Origin: Myotis daubentonii
Lineage: Eukaryota; Chordata; Mammalia; Chiroptera; Vespertilionidae
Reading direction: 5' to 3'
Assembly: GCF_963259705.1 (NCBI RefSeq)
Contig: NC_081844.1
Location: 104,930,671-104,994,670 of the forward strand
DNA: 64,000 bases
Below are positions 11,401 through 22,600 of the stretch, in pieces. Made by a program: the position numbers and the translations under genes. Numbering within the stretch: the stretch's first letter is position 1; each line of letters starts with the position of its first letter. The notes beneath the pieces are model-generated. The model made no database searches, was not told the origin of the DNA, and saw only the letters and a list, made by a program, of their open reading frames with translations.

Positions 11401-14400
11401 CTGCCGTGACCTAGTCTGGTCCAGTTGCACCCTTGCTCGTTGCATCCTAGGGGCCAGTCTGGCACCTCCTGGTCACCTTAGACCCAGAGTCTGACAGCAG
11501 CGTCCTGCCCACGGGCAGAGGCAGAGCCCACCCTGTGACCTCAGGCAAGGCGTTGGCCCTCCCTGTGGATTTAAATATAAAACTTACAATATGGGGTTTA
11601 AAATAACCTCCCAACAGCCATCAGCAGACTTTATTGTGCACTCTGCTGGCTTACCAGCTCCTGCTCAGCTGTGTGTTGGTTTTGAACTAGGCCCTCTCTA
11701 TAGGGAGGCTCCATTTTCCTATTTGAAACCCGTCCCCCATTACAGAATTTGGGGTGTCTCTGGGAGACACTGTGTTCTGAGAGACCGACGACAACTGCAG
11801 ACAGAGAAAACCCTTCTCACCAGCATGGGTGTTCTGACAAAACCTGCTTAATACTGACTTTTTAATCGGGGGAAGGAAGTAGATTCAGAGGACACAATTG
11901 TGTTTTGGTCTGTTGCACATACACAAATTCTCCTTCACAGGCCTTTCGGGTAATGATCAGGGCAAATGCACCTACGGACAAGCGATGGGAATGAGTAAGT
12001 AGTGACTATCGATATGTGTCAAGTACGGCACCAGGCACCTGACTCGGGCTGCCTCCCTGAAAACCCACTTCTCTGAGGGTTGGCTCTTTCCCCCTCTGTA
12101 GATGAGGAAGCCGAGGCCAGAGTGTTAAGGTGACTGCCCCAGCTTGGAGCAGGCCGAGCCAGCTTTCGAACCTGGCTGTCCCTGGCTCCAAAGTCCACGC
12201 CTTTCTATTCCTTCACATACACCCCCACCCGCTTACCAGGATAGGATAATTAGTAAAACTTTGATATCCTGCTCATGGGGAATTTGCATAAAATAATAAG
12301 AACAGCTGACCCTTCCTCCATGCATTTTGTTGTCTCCGCATTATTTCCTCTAACGTTCCTACTGACCCTTTGAGGTAGGTTCTCTCTACATTTTCCTCCC
12401 TTTGGACTGTAATTCCACACCTATTAGGCTACTGGAAGTTTCCTACAGTTCCTTGATACTTTTTATTGTTTTATTTTAATAAAGCATTGTGTTTCATTTT
12501 GGATAGTTTCCATTGCTGATTCTTCATGTTTACTGATATTTTCTTCTGCAGTGTCTAATCTGCTGTTAATCCCAAGCAATGCATGTCTCATCTCAGACAT
12601 TATTGTTTCTATCTCTAGAAGGTTCTCTTTGAGTCCTTTGCTATTTCTCAAGCCTCAACTTAACTTTCTGAACATATGGGCCACCATTATCTTGCCCCTG
12701 TCTGCTAATTCTACCATCTGTGTCAGTTATGGGTCAGTCTCCATGCATCGTTTTTCTCCTCATTGTAGGTCAGACTTTTCTGCTGATTTGTGTACGCATT
12801 CATCTCTGATTTGATGCTTGACGTTGTGACCTGTAGTTTGTTGGGTGATGGATGTTTTTGTATTCTGATCAGTATTTCCGAGCTTTGTGTGTGTGGTTTG
12901 TTTTGTTTTGCTTTTCCAGTCTTGCTGTTAAGACTCACTAGGTAGGGACAGGCATTTTTTAGACTATAGCTAATCAACCCTCACCACTGAGGCAAGGCCT
13001 TCTGTGCACCCTCCCCAGTGACTATGAATTGGATGTTGTTCCAGTCCGGCCGGTAGACAAAGGTGCCACGTCCAGCCCCGCGGCTGGACACTATTCCCTC
13101 TAATGTTGGGTGGTTCTTTTCAGGAAGTCTCCCATGTGCCTGCTCCAATGAGAACTCTGCTGCAGAGGGACCCTGCAGTCCCCCAGGGCATTTCCTCAGG
13201 GCAGCTCTCTCTTCTCTGATCCGCATTCAGTGAACTCTCGCCTTCTGGACCCTCAGCCCTGTCCCCTCAACTCAAGGAGTTCAGCAGACTCCACCTGTGA
13301 CCCCTGCCATGGCCTGGAGATTCCCTCAAATCAGGGAGCAATCATGGAGACCACCACCACCACGACATTCGCTTTCCATCTCTCATTGTCTGATGTCCCA
13401 TGTTTTAAAAACTGCTGTTTCGTGTATTTTATCTAGTTTTTTGGTTATTTCAGGTGGGAGTGCAAATCTGGCCTCATTACTTCTTGTTGTTCAGAAAGCG
13501 AAAGTTTCCATTCCTATGCTAGAAATGACTAGAGCACCTTAGGGAGTGGTGAGGACCTCAATGAACTTGGGAGCACACCCCCTATCTAAACAGGGCAGTA
13601 GACACTCAGATCCAGCTGACTGCTCCCACATTATAACATGAGCCCAGGCTTCTGTCTGTTTCTAAAGAAGCCAGATTTTATAAAACATACTTTGATTTAA
13701 AACACCATGTAGATCAAACCTACCTTGCCTGCAGGCTGGCTCTGGCTGGCCAGCCACCAATTCTGACCCCTGTGTGTTAAATTCTCTTCTTTATATAGAA
13801 CTATGATATTTTTTTCTACAGCATTATATTTCCATAAGCATAGAAATATCCTGTCTGCACCCTCCAATACAGTAGTCACCGGTTCCATGTGGCTATCACC
13901 CACCAAGATGTGGCTAGTATCTGAGGAACTGAATTTTCCATTTCATTTTCATTTATAGAGCTATGTGTAGTTAGAGAAAACCCTGGGGGAGATTAAGCAT
14001 CCTTCAACAACACTTGCCCGAGGAGATAGGTAGCACAGAAGGCAAATCCTTATCTCTTTTTTCCTTCACCCTTTCCGATAAGGGAAACCTGAGGGTCCTG
14101 TTTCCTTTAATTGACCTTCTCCAGCAGTCGTACTTACTAGAGACCTCCCGGCCTCCCACTCCATTGCCCTACTTCCCTTTTATTAGTATGAGCTCTGGGA
14201 CCCTTGGAGCAAGAGAAAGGACCTCAGAGAATGCCCAGAGGACCGGTCTCAAACTTGTGTCCCCCAGACTAAATCTAGCTCATACATATGTTTACTTAGA
14301 CTTTCACAGTATTTAACAACATCTGAGCCAACATTTAAAGATGAGATAAATCAAATAAAACCAATCTGTCTAGCTACGTTTGGTAAATTCAGAGATTGAG

Positions 14401-17400
14401 CATTCTTGGGTCCACATTGACTGGAGCTGAGTAGCTGCTGCTCTCTGTGGGTGGAGAATATAATTCTGATTTTCCACAATCTCCACCACTCCCTACTGTT
14501 CACCACCAATGAGGCTCTGTGTTGATTACCTCAGTTATCATCATTATTGTGCTATTATTTTTCTTATAGAGAAGAAATATGTCTCCATACCCATGTCTTA
14601 TTCATAGGTGGTAAAATGATCTTGGCTGGCGTGGCTCAGTGGTTGAACATAGACCTATGAACCAGGAGGTCATGGTTGGATTCCTGGTCAGGGCACATGG
14701 CTGGATTTTGGGCTCGATCCCCAATGGGGGGCATATAGGAGGCAGCTAGCTGATCAATGATTCTCTCTCATCATAGATATGTCTCTCTCTCCCTTCCTCT
14801 CTGAAATCAATATTTAAAAACACACACACAAAAAAAACAATAAAAAACAAAACAAAAAAACCACAAAGGTGGTAAAATGAAAAAAAAAATCAGTAGGGCT
14901 TTGCATTTTTCAACCTGGTCATTTTACACATTTATATCAGCTGCCTGGCTCCTGGGAGCACTGGAGGGTGTGGGGCCTTTACTAGAGGGAGAGAACACGC
15001 ACACGGTGTGCTAGGCACGCCGGACTTCTCATTTCAGCACCCATGTCAGACTCCAGCACCCATGCCAGACTCCAGCACCCATGTCAGACTCCAGCACCCA
15101 TGCCAGACTTCAGTAATGGATATGTCGCCCTTCCCCGGGGATTCTCCTCAACACAGTGCCCCTCCCTGCCACCGTTCCCAAGCAGTCAGCTCAGACAGAC
15201 AAAATGATGCTCTTCGCCATTCTTCACGCTGAGCTCATTCTCTCCTTTTACTGAGCTCAAGACCAAGGTCCAGAAAACTTGAGCAATCACGGAGTCTGTG
15301 ATGACGCCACAGCGAAACCTCGGACCACTTGACTGGAAGTATTTCCACAGGCCCAAGCCACGCGTTGGGAAGAGAGGAAATGAAGACATGGCGCAGGGTG
15401 GGCTTGTCTTTGGCAAGAGCAGACAGCGTGCCAGCTGGGCTGCGCCTGCTACTTCCTTTTCCCAACGCGTCGCGTAACTTCTCCTCCCCGCACCCTGGCC
15501 TGGCCTTTGCTCTCTTTCCTGCTTCAAACCAACAGTGAGAGATCACTGACTCAGCTCCCCATTCCAACCTCTGTTCCCCAAACCACCCCAACGAACCAGG
15601 GGGAATACTTACGGCACCCGGAGCTTAGGGAACTTCTGAATGTCATTTTCTGTCAGGTTCTGAAATGAAGACACAGGCAGGTTACAACCCACAGGCAGGG
15701 CCCTGGGCCAGGCGAGTAGAGTCAGGTGTGAGACAGCAGGGAGTGGTGGGGACTGCGCACACTGAAGAGGTCGCCCCCCCACCCACTCAGAGTGGGCAGC
15801 TTCTAGATGTTGCATAAAAGCCTGTGGGCCTGGTGTTGCTGGATCTACCTTTTTCAAAGGGAACACCATTTCCTTTCCTGAGTTCTCTTGACAAATAATC
15901 TTGACTTAAACAAGCACGATGAACGCTGAGTTGTGGGCCAAACAGAATGTGTTTGGTGGGCTGAATCTGTCATGCTATGACCTCTTCCCGTCTGAGGCCC
16001 TTACCCCAGACTTCAGGGCCCCTCAATCTCTGTATGAGCTGAGCAGCTGTGAGAGGCCGACTTGCAGAAAGAATCTGGGCCTCATGCCGCCACTGCACCC
16101 CGAAAGCCTCTTTCACCAGGCTTATTGATAGAATTCTCTAGATGTGGGGAGGTGACAAAGAGGCTTTCCTGAGGGAACTGAGACGGGAAAGAAGGAAAAA
16201 ATAATATGTGTGATGAACTGGACCTCTGCCTTATAGCACCTTCATTAATCTTCACATCCACTCTGTATTGTAGGAACCCCATTTTATAGATGAGGCACTG
16301 AGGCTTAGGGGGTTAAGGGGTGCAATATTGGGAAGAGAAAAGAAGAGGGTGGGCACACTTTCTGTAGAACCAATGCTGAGCCCAAGGGGCCCCACTGGCA
16401 TTCCAACGGAGGCCAGAGCCTGGGCGGGAGCTCTGGAGTCAGGCAGGCCCCTCATCAGACCCTGCAGCGGGGTTGGGACAGGCATCTGCCAAGATTCTTG
16501 AGAAAAATCAGGCTTTCCATTAAACTGAACTTCTCTTCTTCATCTTCATCTTCGTCTTCATCTTCTTCAGTATCACTGAGCAGTGGCGTGTCCTCTGCCA
16601 AACCCCACCCCTCCCAGGGATGCACTAGGACTCATGTCCAGAGTGCGGCATGATGAGGGAGGGCCTCCTGGGGGCTGAGTACCAGGCGGCTGGCCAGCAC
16701 CTTCCGGTTGGCTAAGCCGGGGTCATATCCTGAGGGGACTCCGGGAAGAGAGTGAAGGAGGAGGTGGAGGTGAGCGTGGCTGGAGACAGAGCAGCGGGTG
16801 TTAGGGAAGAGCAAGCCTTTCAGAACAGGGCCAGGAACTGGGAGGAAAGATGAGAGGTGTTTACTGGGCAGTTTTGCTACGTGATGCGATCCCTTCCCCC
16901 ACCTCCTTCAAACACCTTCGGCCAACGCCGGGCTACTTGTACGATGACTCAGCGGTGGACTTGTGGCTTTGCGGGAATATGACTCTATGCTGAGTGTATC
17001 CTCCAGAGGGGCAGAGGGGCGAGGAAAGCTGCAGATTGGCCCCACGTGGAGGGAACGACGTGGCCCGAGCGACACTGATGCTTATCTGCCCTGTGTCCAT
17101 TCTCTCTTCCTCACTCACAGGACCTGCATTTCGTTCAGGGCGACAAACGTGTCCTGCTCAAAATACGCAATACCCTAGACTCTCTTGCAGATGGCTGAGG
17201 TCACAGGACCCAGTATGGCCGGAGAGATAATTGAGGCCTACTGAGAAGGGAAAGAAGGAAGAAATAATATTTGTGATGAACTGGACCTACTGGGTGGAGC
17301 TTCTAGAAGTTACTGCTTTCCTGAAAACAAGGAGGATGCATTCCCCATGCACTTTTGCATCTTTTACTTTTTGCCCGTCCCCCCCGCCCCCTGCCCCCTC

Positions 17401-19586
17401 CGCTTTTTCCTGCCTGGAATGCAGATGTGATGCCTGGAGACAGAGTAGCCGTCTTGCAGCCATTAGGACAGAAGCCGTAGGCTTTTCCCATAAGCTGGAT
17501 GGGGCCTGGGTTCTCAATGACTTCCTTCGGCAGATCACCAGCCACAAGTGCCCACCTCTGAACTTCCTACCACTTGAGAAAGATAAACCCTGATGTGTCC
17601 GAGGGGACTCCGGGAAAAGAGGGGACTCTCTTCACAGCATTGGTTCTACAGAAAGTGTGAGCCACTGTGATCGTGTTCCTGTTACGTGCAGCCACACACC
17701 TCCCTAAGTGCACGTCTTCCTTTTCTTCAACCTTCTGGAAGGAGGAGGTGGAGGTGAGCGTGGCTGGAGACAGAGCTGAAAACGTTAGGGAAGAAGAGCC
17801 CTTCAGAACAGGGCCAGGAACTGGGAGGAAAGACAGGGTCTCACCCTTCTCACAAGGAAACAAGATGGTAGCAAAACAGATCTGAGAAACCTGGTAGCTC
17901 CTATGCTGCAGAAGAATAAAGGAAGGAAGGAAGGAAGGAAGGAAGGAAGGAAGGAAGGAAGGAAGGAAGGGAGGGAGGGAGGGAGGGAGGGAGGGAGGGA
18001 GGGAGGGAGGGAGGGAGGGAGGGAAGAACACACCACACGGGCCTTTCACTCTGCCTTCAATGGAGAATGGTCCTGGATACTATAAAGCTGGAAGGAGTGA
18101 CAGACAAGAGATAGAGCTCAGATCAGAGCCCAAGTTGTATCCGGAGCGCCTGGGGTGGAGGGTGGATTTCAACAGAGGCTGCCTTTCAGTACCCCGGCTG
18201 CCGGGACAGGCACCGGGTTCTGCTTCCTGCTCTCCTGGGTCTGAGCACCCTCCGTCCCCTTCCCCATTTATAGAATGAGCAGAATATGCAGCGGGTCTGC
18301 AGGTCCCAGATATTGGAGCAGAGGTGACAAAGTGACTCAGATACCATTTCTCAACCCAGGAAACAGCCAGGTCCTAACAGGCCTGAAACTCCCCTGGGGG
18401 GTGTTGGGAGACCCACAGGCTGGAAGGGACCGCCACCCAGTCCAACATGCTGGTTAGCAGAGGAGGGAGCTGGGGACGCTCAGCGGGCAAATATTTATTC
18501 AAGGTGAGCTAGGGCACCAGGACCGTCCTCAGGGATGTCTCACCCCTTCCCCACTCAGCCCCAGTAGGTCTCTGTTCTCAGTGCTAAAGGCGCCAGATGG
18601 GAACATTTGGGTTTAGCAGTAATTTGCAAGAACAACAATAACAACAAAACTCCAGGAGTTCTACTGGGGAAAAGCTCAGTATGGAGAAATAGCATTGTTA
18701 AAAACTCATGCAGTATTCGGCTGCATTAAAATGTGTACTTGAGTCCAATTGCTAAAGTGGGTGCGTTTGCACAAATCCCATCACACCCCTGTGCATTATT
18801 CCTCAATTGCAAACGAGGTGGTGGGAGCCTGCCTAAAGTTCCCTTTCTGAGCTAAAACCAGCCTCTGGAAGACAGAAGTCACACCTTAACCATCCCTTAT
18901 TCCCAGCACGTGGAATGGCTGGTGTGTAAAAAGAACTCAGGGAAATGCTTGTCCGATGAATGGATGGGTCAATGAATGAAGTGATGTACGTGGGTCAGTG
19001 AATAAACATGTCCTACATGACACACGAAAGCAAAACTCAGACCTATAGGGACAGAGGTCTGGTCTCAGCCTGAGACTTCAGCGCTGCCCAGAAGTGGGCC
19101 AATGACTATAGGTAGTAGTGAGCTCACCATCACTGAAAGGATTCAAGAAGATTGGGGATGCATGTATGTAGTCAGGGTCTCTCTTACCCATTGGCAAAGG
19201 TGTCATTTCAGGGGAAATGCTCAGACCACATCCCCAACCAGCACCCAGTGCCTCTGTCCCCACCATTAGATCTGCATCCCTTCCAGTCAAAGGCTTAGTC
19301 CTTAATATGCAGATGCCTCTTAGTCTCCACTTGAAGTGGTATGCAACATAATGCCGTGGAGAGAGCCATAGCCCATGTGTTTAATGGGCACAAAACCGTG
19401 AACTTAGTAGCAAGAAATAGAGATGTAATTGAAATAATGAGGTGCTCCCACTCTTGATTCCACTCCATGAGCATGTACCCCAGAATGAGAGATGGGAAAA
19501 AAGAATCCTGTTCTCCATCCCAGATGGCCTTTTCTCCCTTGGACTTGGATTTCTCAAAGTGTGGGTGGTATTTGACTAGATTTTCA

Positions 19587-19636
<50 letters not shown>

Positions 19637-22600
19637 TTTTAACTATATTGGGTTTCTTCTTTATCCTCTGACTTTGGAATGTACCTTAGTATCAGTGAAA
19701 GATGTGGGAGGCACCCTAAATAGGAGGATCCTCAGAGGTGATGAGAGCAGGGTTCAGACAAAACCCCTGAAGAAGACAAAAGGTTGTATGGGGATCCTGG
19801 AGACAGGCATTGGTCCTGGGCATCCTCAAGGACAGGTAGACCAGTTGACCCTGCAGCCATTGGTTAAAGTACAGAACAGCTCTGGCCTCCGCGTGTCGGA
19901 CCAGCAGCACTTACCAAAAACCGTGGCCCATCGATGTGATGCTTCTTCACGGCCTTTTCACAGTCCTTGTAGTTCAGCTGCGAAGAGGAGAGGAAGGTGC
20001 TGTCAGTGGCAGGCTCATGCCATTGGTTCCCCTCCCCTGCCTGGCCCAGAAGCTCAGCAATTTGTGGTACTTGTGGCTAGCCAGACTCCCCGCTCCCTCC
20101 CCTGTCTAACAGAGGGCCCGTCCCCGCCTCGGCCCTGCTTTCACTAATCCCGTGGGACTCTGTGAAATGGAGAACTTGCCTCGGTCGAAAGCTTTGGGGC
20201 CAACCCCTAAGAAAGAGAGGCCTTCAAGGCTACTCTGCAAGTGGAGAGGATCAGGAAGAGGAAAATAAATAGCACTCGTTGTCTTGCCACCCAAAGACAA
20301 GCTCGGTGGACATGGCCGTGTGTTTCCTTCAACGCTTTCACTCTGAGCATATTTCTAAACATAACTGGGGTTATAATTTATATTCAATCTTGTGAGCCTG
20401 GCTTTTGCTCACAATGACCCTCAGGCGATATAAGCACTGCCTCATGTTATTGCAAATTTATTTTAAACATTAGTTTCATTGATCTCTTGTTGCTAAACAT
20501 TTAGATTGTTTACCAAACTGCTGCTCCAATAATGATAAGAGCAACTGCTGGAAATTATCCAACCCTTGCTCTATGGCAGGCATTGTCCTTAGTATTTAAA
20601 CCAATCCTAGTCATTTCATCCTGGCCTTCTCCAGATGGAGAGCCAAAGGCGCAGAGCGTCATGTAACCTGTAGGAAGCTCCACGGGGAGTAGGTGACAGA
20701 GGCGAGAGTCAGGCTTCAGGTCAAGCTTTTAATGTCAGGAATGGTCCCGTATTTGTTAATAACATTATAACTTAGCCATAAGTAAAGTGAACAAGTTTAA
20801 GTGCAACTTAATACACATCCAGATCATATCAGAGGACATCATGGCCATTCTTTTGCATCCATTTTCATTTTCTTCTACTTAACACACTGCAGGTGGATCA
20901 CGAGCATTCGCGTATTTTCGTATTACACAGTGTTTTACATAAATGTTGAAGGTGCGCCTTAACATTAAATACCCATTGCATTTTGAAGTTACTTATTACA
21001 TGTTCTTACTAGCTAATATCTTTGTAAAGTATGGTACTTTGTAAAACGTTTTTTGTACTTGTTCAATAGAAACTTATCTGGCCACTGGGTAAAGCTAGCA
21101 ATAAAACTACTGGTGTGCAATGTGTTAAGAGAAACTGTTTAAGTTAGATTCTCAGAACAGAGTTATAGGATTAACAGGGATGATCATTTTGAGGGTCTCG
21201 GTTGCTTTCCTAAAAAGTCACATCAATCAACAATCCTATCACTTGTCTGTGTTACCTTGTCTTCAACAGCATATGCATTTGCATTGGAAATATCTCTAAT
21301 CTGCTGTGTAGGGATGGAGTATTTAAGGCTAAATGTTTGTCCTTGAGAATCTTAGGATCTCCTCAGAAGTGTGTCACAGTTTGTGGCAGCCTTCTTTGGG
21401 TACAGATTTAAAATCGTGACCTTTTCTTATGGCCGACAAGACTAAGAAGTAAGCACACTTGTTGTAACCTCTTGGCTTGGAAGGGTAGGATGAATGTTAG
21501 AAAGCTGATTTAGAGATCAGTGTGGAAAGCAAGCAGCATCCCTCTTATCTACATGCTCTGAGCTGTAAGTGGTTCTTAGAAGAGTCAGCTGCCTTTAATT
21601 CATCATTTTCACTGTCATCGTTGTCAGATGAACCTCTGATTTTGCAAAATGCTGACCTCAACTCTAGATAGACAGACATCCTTGCAGACTGGGGCCTGCC
21701 TGGGAGTTTGATTCTGATCTAACAATATCTGGGCTTGGGCGCTAGAATCTATATTTTTAGTAAATACTTATATGGCTTTTATGAGCACCCAATGTTAGTT
21801 GGCACTGGTCTAGAGTAGATAACCTGGTGCTGCAGATGGGACAACCGAGGCCCAGAGAGGCCTAAGTCTGGGGCCTAACATCACACAGTGAGCTGGGAAC
21901 ACAGCTGGGACTGGAACTCATGGCTCTGAGCCAGGCCTTCTCTACTGCATGGCCCACGTCAAAAGGAATTGGAGGGGTTAAAGAAGTACAGACCACGGCC
22001 TAGGTCCTCCTTGGGGGCTTGCATTCCAGACAGAGGATGAGCTACTTGTGTAGCTGGGACAATAAGACATAAGAACCTGCCAGTCTGCCTGGGCCTGGGC
22101 TCTCAGCTGGGGGCCAGCAACTAGAGCAGGAAAAATGGAAGCTCAATCATCAATAGCCCCCTCTCTGCTGAATGCCTCACATACGTTACTTCCTTTAATC
22201 CTCCCAACACTCCCACGAGGTTAGTTACTGTTAGTATATCTATTATACTGATGAGGAAACCGAGGCACAGAGAGGTCAAGTAACGAAGGCAAGGTCACCC
22301 AGCTAGCAAGTGGCACAATCAGGATTCAAACCGAGGTACGTCTGCCTCCAGAGCTGGCTGGAGAGGTAGCTCCAAGGGGACCTGATATCACTGCTTCATT
22401 AGAAGTTGGGCTGGCCAATCAGGGTTTTAAATAGGAGATTTGATGGTTAAGATCCATCCCCATTTGGTATTTTCTCTCGGGGGGACTGAAGTGCTCAGGA
22501 CCTAAAGGGTGTTTATCTGTGTCTCTGGGGGGACTTCCAGGTCACAGAGGCCCTGCAGTCTCCTCATTCCCCACTTCGGTCATTTTATGCTGGTGCTGTG

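Noticed and set aside
16458..16631. Acidic open stretch on the minus strand (SDTEEDEDEDEDEEEKF)
   Set aside because: A GAA/GAT-rich low-complexity run with no convincing splice donor after it and no ATG at the frame start. Not part of SLP-76 as known.
19467..20147. 226-codon plus frame near LCP2 exon 2
   Set aside because: It translates a (GT)n microsatellite and the opposite strand of a real LCP2 exon.
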